NCBI RefSeq assembly: GCF_900496995.4
Contig: NC_044006.1
Span: forward strand, 22,218,214 to 22,282,213
Origin: Aquila chrysaetos chrysaetos
Lineage: Eukaryota > Chordata > Aves > Accipitriformes > Accipitridae
Length of the DNA stretch: 64,000 nt
Direction of reading: 5' to 3'
Below the pieces are notes generated by a model. It ran no database searches. It had not been told where the DNA came from and saw only the letters and a program-made list of their open reading frames with translations. The translations under genes were made by a program, and so were the position numbers. Shown one piece after another: positions 1 to 13,400 of this stretch. How positions within the stretch are numbered: position 1 is the first letter of the stretch; each line of letters opens with the position of its first letter.

Positions 1-103
1 TAGTAAGTTATGAAGTGGAAAGTGAGAATCCAGTTAAAGCATGTTTTTATTTAAGTTTCATGTGTTTTGTTTTTTTTTTTTTTTTTTCTTTTTCCTTTTC
101 TAG

Positions 104-178
104 TATAAGCAGTTACCAGAAGGTCTTATCCCTCCGACAACACCCAAATTTGCATATGGGAAGGTTTGCTTGCAGAAG
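104..178 (+). CDS. GLB1: GLB1 exon 11 (human numbering)
   Basis: This 75-nt exon (25 codons) starts after a long T-rich tract ending in TAG at 101-103 and ends before the donor GTAAAT at 179. It reads [20 protein letters not shown] and five more residues. This is the stretch that follows the catalytic barrel in animal beta-galactosidases. Phase 0 at both ends. Confidence 0.95.
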
Positions 179-3100
179 GTAAATTAACATCCGTAATATG
201 CTGTGTATCTTTCCGTAATGCTGTATGTTTGCTTTTTGCAAAAAATGTTTGTGAGGGTGTCATGGCAGTCTCTAGATATGATACAAAATAAAGAGGAAAA
301 CCTTGAAAGCAAACTTTCAGGGAGGAGGGAGCAGAGCTTGGGAATTCAGAATTATGCCCATGGTGGAAAATGAGAAAATGTATGTTATCTGGATATAAAA
401 AGAAAATTTTTACAATATGCAGTATGTGCCTGAAGTTTTACTAAACTTAAATTAATATATTATTAACACAACAGAATCTTCATTGTCTAAGATAACTCAT
501 ATATGAGTAATGTAGCTGGGGGAATGCTAGCATGAGAGCTATGAGCAAAGAGTGTTTTTGTAACTGGTGATGCCTCTGAAGTAGAAACAGCAGGTAGGGT
601 ATATACATATCTTTTAAATACTTCTAGGCATTTACATTTTGAATATGGAACATTGTCAATAAATTTGAAAGTCTTACTGATATTTTCTTACAAGATTTGT
701 GAATATCTGTAGCTGATGAGAGAAATTAAATTAGTTTCCTGCCAAGGGAAAAGCATGCAGAACCCAGACTTGCTATATCCTGTCTGATAACAGTGGTGTA
801 ACTGGTCAGCACATGAGTAACTGGGGTTTGTCCATAGCACCGTCACTTTAAGACCAGCAACAATTTTGTGTGAAATACGGTTGAGAACTCGGTTCCTGAA
901 GTGAGTGTAGAGGATGGTTTAAGGGGGGATGGAAGAGACAACAGGTATGAACTTGGCTATATTCCTTCTGCTGGGCACAGACAAGTTGTTTTGAGGTGGA
1001 GGATTACCGCAGTTGGTGTACTGGATACTGTAATTCATAATGTTTTGATTTTATACTTTGTACTTTTAGTTTGACAGCCACGTTTCCAATCAGCAATGTA
1101 TCTGATCTGTTATGCGCTGCAGCTGAAGCATTGCAAAATTTGGTAGTGATAAGGCTTTGCAGGCGTTTTCAAGTCATCCCACTCAAGTGGTGGGCAGAAA
1201 TACTTTTTGTATAAAAGTGATTCACCAGTGAAGTTGAAACAGATCTATATCATTTTCAACAACCTTTGAGTATCTTCAGACCTTTTAGGGCAGGTTTCAC
1301 TGAACTGGCTTATATTAGGTAGTGACTAATTAAATACCATTATCAGTGCACCCATCACTTCTACTGATATCATAGGTTGCCAGCATTTGGGAGCCTAGCA
1401 ATCAGATTTTGACTCTCCCATCTTCTCATGGTTCATGGCTCTCAGGCTGTCCAATTTCACTAGAATGATGAACTTTATCTTTCATGCCTTCAAGAAATGA
1501 ATGCTGTGGGGTGCCTGGCCCAGACACCTGTCTTACAAAGGAGTCGGATGACTAAACTTGCTCAAATATCGCAGCTTTGACCTGGCCAACACACTGGGAG
1601 CTCTGTTCTTGCACCTTCTTACCTTCTACACATCCTGCTTTTTTGAGAGGAGTTGTTTTACACTCCACCCAGTGGTTTTAGGAACCCAGATGGCATGTCT
1701 AAACTGCCAGGTGTGAGATTCCTGTCATTGCCTGTACATATACTGTGATCTGCACTGAAAGCCTCTAGAATTCTTTTCTGGGAAGAAGGCTGCTTTTTGT
1801 TCTGTGAACCCACTGCTTAAGTTCAGCAGCAGTTTACTCCTCTGCTTCATTACCGTGCAACACAGGACGAGTCTCAAATCACAGAGGGTTTGTACTGTCC
1901 CAGCCAAAGCCATCCTCCCAACTCTGTGATGCGTTCTAGCCCCTGCTGGAACTAGGTCCAGTGCACCTTGTTGTATGGAGAAGCCTGAATGTATTTGGGT
2001 GAATATCAGAGAGGGAATATTCTAAATGATAGCGCTTAGCTGTGGTTATAGTAAATTTCCCAGCAATATCGTTTGCAGTGACAGTGCTAAAACAAGTACT
2101 GTGTGAAGCCTCACTTTGCAGTTGAAGTCCAGCAGTCAGGCTACAATGCAGAGCATTGAATCTACTTGCAGTGAACCAACTCCCTTGACACTTTTGCAGA
2201 AAGGAAGAGGGAAAGGAGACTCCAGAGTATTTTCAAGAGTCATATGGTGTACTTTACAGAGGTACATGTAACCAGAGCAGACTGTTCTCTATTTTTTTTC
2301 CACAAGATATTCTGTGACAATACAGTCCTTAAGTACCTGATCAGCTACTCAGGACCTAAACTTGAAGAAAAGAGATCTTTGCCCTTAGCAGTGCTGTCTG
2401 GCAGATATGCTGTTTTTTGGAGGTTTGCAAATAGGTTGCCCCAGATGAAAATAGTTGGGGAAGCCAGGCTAGTTGGGGAGGGAAAAGAAATAAAAAATAA
2501 TTAAAAAAAAAAAAAAAAAGAAAAAAAGAAAAGCTCCCCTGCTGTTCACTGATCAGGCAGTTGTTCATTTTGAGCTATTGAATTATTTTAAAGAATTCTC
2601 CTGGTGGGAAAAATATAATTTATTAAAAGATGCTGGGGACACTGACATTGCTACAGAAGAGCAGAAGACAGAAAAGCGGGCAGTAAGGAAAAAATTTTGT
2701 TGCATAGATGCAAAAGAGAAGTGTTGAAGATGAGGAATGAGGGTAGGCAAGGGCAGAACAGCAATAGATAGGTGCAAGAAATATGAGCAAGATGACAGGA
2801 TTTAGGGGTTTAAGACCCAGAATGTGGGGAGCATCCTTTCCAGAGGGAAATGCATGAGTCTTAGTGCCTGCAATGTGTCTGTGTGGCTGTGCAGGCTTGT
2901 GAGCAGGTGGTCGTTTCTGGTCACCACTTGGAGGGCCCTGAGGAGTGCTTGGTCACAAGGAAATGCCTGCCCCAGCACTGCAACCTGCAGACTCATAGGT
3001 TCTGGAGATGTGCTCAGTTCTTGGGACGTGGAGAGCTCAAGCAATAGCAAGTAGCAGGCAATGCTGATATGAGTTGGTGGTAGAAAGGGGTTAAGCAAAC

Positions 3101-6100
3101 CGGATGCTGCCAGGAGTTGATATCATTCCTGTTGGAGCTATTCTGTTTTGGGTTTTTTTTGTTTTGTTTTGTTTTTTTTTTTTCCCATGCTTGATCTTAC
3201 ACTTTGGTTTTGAAGACCTTGCTCTGGAGGATAAAAAAGTATTGCTATTTTTTATTAGTAGTAATCCGTTTTCTTGCAGGTTGAGGTTTTTAAAAATTCT
3301 TGACAGTATTTGTAATTTTTAAATTTACTGTTAAGTTTGTTGTGATACCGTTTGTCCACTAAGTAGCAGTCAATGGGAACTTGCAGCAAGTGCAGATCTT
3401 GTTTTGGTTTTATTTTTGTATGCACCACTTAGGAATGAAAAGCTGAACAAAAATAATCCACTGAAGTTTCAAAGAAACAAGCTTCTACCAGCCCAGTCCA
3501 TAAGTTAATCATATGTGGTTGACCTGTATTCAGAACAGAAGCCCCTTTGGTAGCAGGAACTTAAAAAAAAAAAAAAAAAAAATCAAACAGGCACAGGTAC
3601 AAGCTGCTAATACTCAGTTCAGCAAGGCACAAAGCAGCACTTGTTGCCAGTTAGTAGCTTATTCAAATGACCATGTGTGTCTTAATACTGCTTACATTAA
3701 TTTCTAATTTCATTGTCCACTTGGGACCAAGACTATTAATGTTCACAGGATTGTTGTTTAGTTCTATAAATCAACTCCGTCAGTGTCTGTGCAAAGATAC
3801 TCATCTCTTGCTTCACAGCTGTTGTATGAGACCCGGCAGTTCAGTCTCGCCTGTGGCCTGCCAAGTCCTGCATATTGCTTTAACATTACTGGCTCCTCCA
3901 TTGGAGGAGCACAAGATAGGGAATGGAGCACGTACACAGTCCAGAGCATTTGGGGAATTTTACTCTGTGAACTGATTGTTATTTTATGTACAATGCTTAA
4001 ACTGAAAACCTAAGAGCAAACTACTTTCATCAAAACTTTGCAAGCCATCATTTGACTGACAGCCTTCTTGCCAGGGTGAACATGCTTAGCTATGGACTAG
4101 TGAGGGTGACCCGACCTCCAGGTGGTGATGGCATTACCCTTTGTATACTTATGGCCTGCTTTTGCTTTCTTGTTCCTAGCTAAAGAGTTGAGATAAGCTT
4201 GTTTCAGGAGTCCATTTAGGTCAATGTCTACATGTTGGTTGTGGTTTAACCCCAGTAGGCAGCTAAGCCCCACACAGCTGCTCACTCACTCTTCCCCAGT
4301 GGGATGGGGGAGGGAATCAGAAGGTAGAAGTGCAGAAACTCATGGGTTGAGATAAAGACAGTTTAAGAGGTAAAGCAAAAAACTGTGCATGCAAGCAAAG
4401 CAAAATAAGGAGTTCATTCGCTACTACCCATCAGCAGGCAGGTGTTCAGCCATCCCCAGGAAAGCAGGGCTCCATCACGCGTAATGGTTACTTGACCAGA
4501 CAAATGCCATAAGTCCAAACATCTCCCCCTTCCTCCTTTTTCCCCCAGTTTTTACTGCTGAGCATGACATCATATGGTCTGGAATATCCCTTTGGTCAGC
4601 TGGGGTCAGCTGTCCTGGCTGTGTCCCCTCTCAACTCCTTGTGCACCCCCAGCCTGCTTGCTGGTGGGGTGGGGTGAAAAGCAGAAAAGACCTTGACTCT
4701 ATGTAAGCACTGCTCAGCAGTAGCTAAACATCCCTGAGTTATCAACACTGTTTTCAGCTTGAATCCAAAACGTAGCCCTGTACAAGCTACTATGAAGAAA
4801 TTTAACTCTAACCCAGCCAAAACCAGTACTGTACTGAAGAAATAACTGTGTGTACGTAGATGGTTCATGCTGACTTCTGTCACATACAGCATTTTGCACA
4901 GTGATGTACATTTTAATACATAATTTAATATTTCAGCACTGCTGACTTTCATGTATGCTCTGCAAAAATTCAATACTTCTGTTATTGAAGTAGCCTCAGA
5001 ATTTTGTATTGATATGAATGCTCTTATAGCATACAGTTTTACATGATTTTAAATGCCTAATTTTTTTTTACTGTTTTTTTTCTCAAGCATTTGAAAGTAA
5101 ATCAGCGTTTGAGAAATATTTTGAATGTCTGATGTGTAACTACCACTGAACAGTGACAGTACTTCTGGTGAAACAGACTGACATCTTGCATGAAAAAGAT
5201 GAATGCAGTTGATTTTTTTTTTTGAGCTTGTAAGACACTAGGCATGTTGTGTGCATCTTGACTAACATAAAATTGATAGTGGACTTTGAGAGGAAATTGT
5301 AGATGAGTAGAAAACTATAGTCACAAAAGGAAATTGCAGATGGCAACAAAAGGCAATTTAATTGTATGCATGTAAGTCCTTATCCAGCAAGGTACTTATG
5401 TACCTTGTGACTAGCCTATACTTTGCTCCCAGTCTCACTAAAATCAGTCTAGCTACTTATATGTGACACTGAATTACAGCCTTAGGGTTTCTAAAATCAT
5501 TTAAGACTAAATAGGGTATATTCATCTTAGATAACTCTTGATGGAACCAAATCATATCCTTACTTAGCTCAGAAGGATTCCAGAGTAACTCACTGGAAAT
5601 CAGTGGCATCTTCCCTAGCCTGATTGTAAGTATAATTGAGCAAAATTTAGATAATATAGTTGTTTTGTATTCATTGTCCAGAGCAGTTGTATTTGTTTAT
5701 AGAACTTTTGTGAGAAACTCCTGGGTTAAATTTAGAACATCTAGATTTTTAAAACATTGCTCCACATGTACCATGTTTCTGTCAGGGTTCATCAGTTCTC
5801 TGTACTGTATTACAGTATTAATGTGTCTGTAAGGATGATGTGAAGGCTTAAGATTTCTTTGCTTTCTGGACAGATGCAGCTAGCTGGCTAGGTGGCTGGA
5901 TATGCAAGCTGTTATATTTGGATTGAAATTTACTGACCTTCATATATCTGCTTTTTTCACGCTGCAGGTGGGCACTGTGGTGGAGGCTCTTGACAGGTTG
6001 TCACCTGCTGGACCAGTGAAAAGCACTTACCCGTTAACCTTTGTTCAGCTAAAGCAGGTGAGGCTTCCTTCAGTAGGCACTTAGCAATAACTTTGTACAG

Positions 6101-7444
6101 TTTATTTGAACAACCCTCTGTGGTATTATTCTTCTTATGTCCAGTGTCTGACATCTTATCTCAGCACAGAAGTAATAGTATTATAAAGGTGTCCAGGATT
6201 TTTGCACTGGAGACCTTTCCATATTCTACAGTGCTCCTGTTTTGCACCTGAGGTTTTCCTCTTTCCATGAATGTAGGTATGTATGCTGTCCAGGCTTTCA
6301 CCTTTATCTTTCTCCTCTCTGAAGTATTGATTTTCAGGTTCTTAAGAGCCCTTTTTAATCTATCTTTTTCTTCACTATTAATTTTCCTTATTCTGTTTTT
6401 ACTTTACCTCTCCCCACTTGCTATCAGAGTGAGCACAGTGGCTGAGACACTGCTTTCTCATACAAGTCAGGGGGCCCGGAGATTGGGGAATGCAATCTGT
6501 TTGACACTTTTATGGGCCTCCTACTTATTTGTAGTCCTTTTACTACATGTATGGGGAGGCAAGAGAATGCAGTGAGAGAAACCTTTGGGAGCAACCTCTT
6601 GGAGCTGTTGCAACCCACTATCGAGGTCATTCACCCCACTGGTTGAGATAGGAAAAATACATCTTTCTGCATTTTCCTGTGGCTTTTGCTGACTCCCGCT
6701 CTCTCCTATGTTCCCTCTCTGTCAGTCTCTGCATCAGCTTCCCTGTTGATTCTGGTGATTTCCCATATCTTCCCTCATAGTCAATCTTTTCCTCGCTGCT
6801 GAGGGACTCTGTCTTTCCGTTAAGGTCACATGACTCCTTGATTGCTTCTGTGCTGCATTTAGCAGAGACTGGAGTGTCAGTGCTAATTGCCTGCAGCTAA
6901 AATAAACTACTCGGAGAGAATGTAATGCTGGTAGTAGCTGGGGGAGGGAGAAGAGGGGGAAGCAGTTCAGCAGGTGCCTGGGATATGGCATTAGTGAAGT
7001 AGGGGTTCAAAGCTCAGATTTTTCCTTTCCAAGCCACTAATACAGAGGTGTGAAAGAAGCTGCAAGTAGTATGTTGTGGCTGGATGTAATTTCTAGTGGG
7101 CTTTTCTCTCTCATCCTCTGGCCTTCCCACCCTTAGCACTCTGCTTAGGAAGACTCCTGAGAGAAGAGGGCAGCCAGCTGAGCTTCTTGGCATATTTTTA
7201 ATTTTTTTCTTCCTTGCTCCTTGCCTCCCCCCCTTTTCTGGGCACATGGTTGCAAATGTATTGCAAATATAATAATTATAGCAGAATGGAAATTGTTTAC
7301 TCTCACTTCTTCCTGCCAGGTTTATGTTCTAATCCAAGTCTAGAAAGTAAATGGGTTTGTGGCTACTGAGTGAAAGGGATGATGCATTTTTTGCCTTGTT
7401 TTAAATTTGTGTTTCAATTTGTGACTAGAAGAAATCTAATGACT

Positions 7445-7475
<31 letters not shown>

Positions 7476-10400
7476 ATGGGGAACTTAGTGAAAAATATTC
7501 CAAAACGTTCCTGATGATGTCTAGTTTGATAGATAATATAGACTTAATGAATATGTCAGCTTATGGGTACTGGGTGACAAATGTGCACTTTCAAGTTTGT
7601 TATATAAACTCAGTTAGAGGGGATTTTCCAGCTATTGTCTCACTGTTTTTAATGAAGAAATAATACTGTCAGTCATTAACTGCTGTGTTTTTATTGAAGA
7701 AATACCTTCATAGCCAAGACCTTTATCTTTTAAAGTTACGTAAATGTTCTGATGAAACATTTAAAAATGGAAACTCTGTGGAATTTACACCCATTACTTA
7801 AAGGTCAAAGTGAACTCTAATCTGAAGCCAGTGTCTGTGATAGCATCTGTCTGAAGTGAATGAAAGTTAATGTTTCAATCTGAGCATGTAGGCAGGAATG
7901 TGGGATATTTCTAACCCATGACCTGAATTGATGCTATGGAATGACTTGGTTCATTAATCTGTTTGGGTTTTCTCCCTTCTTTTCTTTTCTTAGTATTTTG
8001 GATTTGTACTGTACAGAACTACACTTCCAAAAAACTGTACGGAGCCAACACAACTGTCTTCACCTTTAAATGGAGTCCATGATCGTGCCTATGTCTCTGT
8101 CGATGGGGTAAACGTTGTTTGCTGGTATTTGTTTCTACCATGAGTGGCCTTCACGAAAGTCATGGATGCAGTCTGCCTTTTTTCTTTTTTTTTTTTTTTT
8201 TCTTTTTTCTCCTTTCTCCAGCTTACCAAAACAACTTAATTAGATAAGATTGTTTAATCAGATGAAGGAAGTAAGGAAGTATACAGTTGATTAGTACTCG
8301 GTGTTCATATTTGTATTTCAGAAAATATGACTATCTGTTATTTCTAAGGAAAACTTAATTGTTTCCATTTTTGAGATATTTGTATGTTTATACAGTTTCA
8401 TGACTTAAGTGAAAAAAAAACCCCAAACCCTATAAGGGTTCACTTGCAGTTTCATGAAATACATTAATGATATATATGCCTGGTGGCTTTCTACAGTGTT
8501 TCCATAGTTTGTTTGGTTTTTTTTTAATCTTCTCTCCCCCCCTTTGAGGGTGGGGGGAAGTGGAAGCCTGAGCCTCTGTCTTACCTTATGAAACTGGCTT
8601 CTGACCGCAAGTTAAAAAAAAAAAGTTTATCGTACAGGATGCGAACTTTACCTTTTTTCCCTTAAGCAGGGTTTTGTTCCTGCTTAATGAGAATTAATAT
8701 CAACTCATGGACTTTGATAACCTATTTTTTTGATTAATCTTTGACCTGTGCTGACTCTCATCACCTTTGTGTCCAGGTCAAGCTCTTCTTTCCTTATGTT
8801 ATGGGAATGGGAATAAATAAAACTTAATACCAATGAGATCTTAATTGGAAGATGAAGCTCCTTTTACTCAAGGATATCGCCAGAATCTTTTCAGTCACTA
8901 GACTAAATTTGAGAACTTGCTTTTTGTGAATCAGGTGCATCAAAAACCACTAGGATTCTGACAGTTGATTGAGTTAGTTGAAATCAGCTCAGGAAAGAGA
9001 TGGTGTCAGACAAATGCTGCCTAGTAGCACATCCAGTTGAGGTACTGAAATGTGAATATTGACATAGCTTTTTGTGTGTGTGTGTGTGTGTGCTCTCATG
9101 CAAGAGGAGGAAAGGAATTTTTTTTTTTTTTTTTACTTTGTTTGTTTCCTTTGTCCTCTTTCTTTTCTTCAAGCAAGTTGAAGAGCCAAGTAACAGGGTT
9201 TTGTTGGTTTTCAGTGATTATTGTTTTCTTCCTCTTGGTGTAATTCATATAGGTTCCTCAAGGTGTCCTTGAAAGGGACAAATCACTTATGATAAATATA
9301 ACTGGGAAGGCTGGAACAAATCTGGACATCTTGGTAGAGAATATGGGCCGAGTCAACTTTGGTAGATACAATAATGACTTTAAGGTAAGTAATATCAATT
9401 GAGTTGCTGGATTGCGGTGGGTTTTCCTCTTTCCACAGGTTAAAAAGAAAGTAGTGAATTAGAGCAAAAAAATCAGGATTACACAGCTTTAACTTTACCT
9501 CAAAATATAACTACTTACTAGTTTTCATTTGAATTTTCCAGTCACCAAGATCAATGTGGAATTAAAAACTGACAGACATATTTTAATTTTTTTTGTGGAT
9601 TCACTTATGTTGTCAGCCAGAGTGTCACCAACAAGACTTTCAGGTTGAGTTGAGTCTGTAGCTAGCATTTTAAAATGTACAAAGCTGTTTGGATAAACTC
9701 CAAAAATGGGTTGGAAATTAGTCTAGATCTTGGCTGTACTTTGAGGCTCATGAATCCTGGGATTGTATTTGTGTGTGTGTGTGTATATACATATATATAT
9801 ATATGTATATATACCCTTTTGTATCTCTCTTCATGTCCCATTTCATTTGTCAGCAGGGTACCCTTGCAGTATTTTCAGTGTGGCTAGGAAAAGCTGTTTC
9901 ACAAGCACTTTACCATGAAAAATTGCCAGTTTAGATTTGGACTGATCAGGTCTTAGAGATAATTATCAGAAAGCTTCTGAATGCCTCTGGGTCCTTGCTG
10001 CACTGTGGGACTGTCACCTCCCCACATGAGTGGCTGTGGTGGGTTGACCTTGACTGGCCACCAGGTGCCCACCAAGCCACTCTATCACTCCTCCTCCATC
10101 AACGGGATGGGGAGAAGGTATGATGAAGGGTTTGTGGGTCAAGAAAAGGACAGGGAGATCGCTCAGCAATTACCGTCACAGGCAAAACAGACTCGACTTG
10201 GGGAGATTAATTTATTGCCAATTAAACAAGAGTAGGATAATGAGAAATAAGAACAAATCTTAAAAACACCTCCCTTCCACCCTCCCTTCTTCTCAGGCTC
10301 AACCTCACTCCTGATTCTTCTACCTCCTCCCCACAAGCAGCACAGGAGGATGGGGAATAGGGGATGTGGTCAGTTGATAACACTTCATCTCAGCCACTCC

Positions 10401-13400
10401 TTTGTCCTCACACTCTTCCCCTGTTCCAGCGTGGGATCCCTCCCACAGGAGACAGTCCTCCATGAATTGCTCCAATGTGGGTCCTTCCCACGGGCTACAG
10501 TTCTTCACGAGCTGCTCCAGCATGGGTCCCTTCCATGGGGTGCAGTCTTTCAGGCACAGACTGTTCCAGCGTGGGTCCCTGTGGGGTCACAAGTCCTGCC
10601 AGAAAACCTGCTCCAGCGTGGGCTCCTCTCTCCACAGCTCCTGCCAGGAGTCTGCTCCAGGGTGGGCTCTCCATGGGCTCCAGCTTTGTGCAGGGCACAT
10701 CCACGTGCTCTGGTGTGGGGTCCTCCACAAACTGTAGGGTGGATATCTGCTCCACTGTGGACCTCCTTGGGCTGCAGGGGGATAACCTGTGTCACCACGG
10801 GCTGCAGGGGAATCTCTGCTCTGATGCCTGGAGACCTCCTCCTCCTCCTCCTTGACTGACCTGGGTGTCTGCAGGGCTATTGCTAGCCCATTTTTCTCAC
10901 TCCTCTCTCACAGCTGCTACACAGTTAGGTCGTTTTTCTTTTTTTTCTTTTTTTTTTTTTTTTACCCTTTCTTAAATATGTTATCATAGAGGCAGTACCA
11001 GTGTCACGGATTGGCTCAGCTTTGGCCAGCAGTGGGTCCATTCTGGAGCTGGCTGGTACTGGCTTTGTCCAACATGGAGGCAGCTTCTCACATCTTCTCA
11101 CAGAAGCCACCCCTGCAACCCCCCTGCTACCAAACCTTGCCATGTAAACCCAATGCAGTAGAGGTGCCACTAATGTAACACTAGGAAGGGCAGGGGCAAA
11201 AAGGAAACTTTTCTGGTTTTAGATTTAATGGGATCCCCAGTGCTGTGTGATATTTGCTAAAGAGAGGAGTGTTGTAGAGGCCAGTCTTGTGTTGTGTTTG
11301 TGCTGTGTTAGTGCCACAGCACGCTATTTTTTTTTTAGTTTTTGATATTACTAGGCCACAAGTAATAATGAAGTAATTACAAAGCTTTACAATTAAGAAG
11401 AGATTTGCAGCCCCCTAACTGCTAGATTTGACTTGGCCTAAATTGATTTGGTGGTGTTCTTTCAGAAAGCTTGTCAAATGTTTACTGACTGTCCAGATTA
11501 ATAGCTGTCTGGTGATTGTGGTGCCTTTTGGTGTGAGGGTGATGCCAGGTAAATTAGAAGCTCCTGTTTCCTCTCAGTCTAAATTCTGTCCGTGATAGGT
11601 GTCTCAGAGCAGAATTAAGACTTGTCCAAAGTGTTTCTTGGTTAGTTTGGATGCAAAAGCAGGAGAAAGATAAACACCACAGGACAAAATATATGCCTGA
11701 ACAGTACCATTTAGTTAGCAGAGGGCACATATGCTGTGAGGAAGTAGGATTTTTAAGGTTGTAAGTAGGGGAAAAAAGTAAACCCAAGTATGGATGCATC
11801 TTGACTAGCCTAGTTGATGAGACCACAAACTCTGGTCAAGTTTCCCCTGCCATACATTTTGGAAAGCATGCAGTTCTTTAAATCCTGATGAGAACAAGGT
11901 AAATATGGGTGGGAAGTTTTAGGATGTATGAAAGCCTCTGAATTAAAAGCATCAGCAACTGAGGCTTTTCTTTGCTTGTGGCATAGAAATTCAGCGGGTA
12001 GCAGTAGTGCCAACTCTGTTCATACTGTCTTTCCAAGGTACCTTGCCTTTATCTGAGTGGCAGGAGAGGGCAGCTAGTTCCCCAGTATTTTGCCTTTATG
12101 TTGACACAGCAGAAATGTTGCCTTTATTTAATAACAGGTCAGGTGATAAAGAAACCTGTGTGCTTAGTGCTAAATTAAGGTAACAGAATAGAGGGTTAGA
12201 GGTTGGATTAGGGAGGTGCTCAGTGTTGCTGTGGTTGGGCTGAAATTCACACTTACACCAGGGTTTCAATCTTTTAAAGATTAAAGAGTGAAAGCAAGTT
12301 TAGTAGACATGTGCATTGTGAGAATAATCTCTAAAAGCAGGATCCTTCTGTGTAGAAGAGGCAGCCTTTCTTGGGTAGCTTTGAAATATGTGTGTTGCTT
12401 CTTCACATAGAATCCCTCCCTCATGCTGTTCTTTGTGTTGATTTTGAAAACTGGGAATAATTATACCTTGGGTTTTAGATATTTTGTACTTTCAAAAATA
12501 ACTTTAGGGCAAGAGGTTCCTACCTTGTGAAGCCTTGCATTTTTAAGCAAATAGTGTAGCTTTTCTGGGTTTTGTTTGGCTGTTTTTTTATCACTTTTTT
12601 AGGCTTGAAATGGAACTAGGCATCTAGCTTTTGGGAGGGAATCTTAAAAGGATTTTGGTTTTAAAACATCCTGCTGATCTAAGCCTTGTTATTGAAGGAC
12701 ACAAAGGAAGAGTGTGGCTTCTGTTTTTTCTGTATTTTTTCACATCCCCACTGCCACCTATATCTTTGTTTTACTTAGAAAATTTTTATCCATATCTGGA
12801 CTGTTAAATATGCATTCTTATGCAGACAAAAGTAAGAACGCTTAGTAGGCACTTAATCTTATTTGAAAAATCACAGCATTCATAGTGCCTAAAGATGGGC
12901 TTAGGGAGACAGGTTAGAAAGCTTGGGCTAAAGTTATGTTGCATTACTTCAATTGATTGCTAGACAGAGTAAAGTCTAGGTTGTATAGAAAAGTTTTGCC
13001 ACTTAACTCTGTGCAGCTATCTGTAAAGTGGGCATCTAGGTAAAGGAAGAGAAAACCAATTAGTGCTTGTACTGATGATGAGGCTTGTGAAGTTTGTGCA
13101 ATGCTTATTAGACATCAGAACAGACACACAACGTGGTATCAGCCCTCCAAGACCATAGAAAATGCGGTTTTGCTTGTTCCTGTTTGACATGTGGTGTTTG
13201 CAACAGAACTTAAGTTGCACTGAAAAACAGCTTTTGTGCAGGGTCTATTCAAGCAATTATATGGATGTAGCAACATTGGCTTAAAATCAACCCCTTACAT
13301 TGCACTGGAACACCACTTTAGAAACTATTGTTATAACAATTAGGGTGTGTGCAGGGGTAACTTAATGTTCCTTTTACTCTTCTTAAATCATGACCTTCCC

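Noticed and set aside
10350..10859. 169-codon open frame (plus) and overlapping frames on both strands
   Set aside because: They fall inside the minisatellite core of an LTR. The open frames come from GC-rich tandem units and have no protein features.
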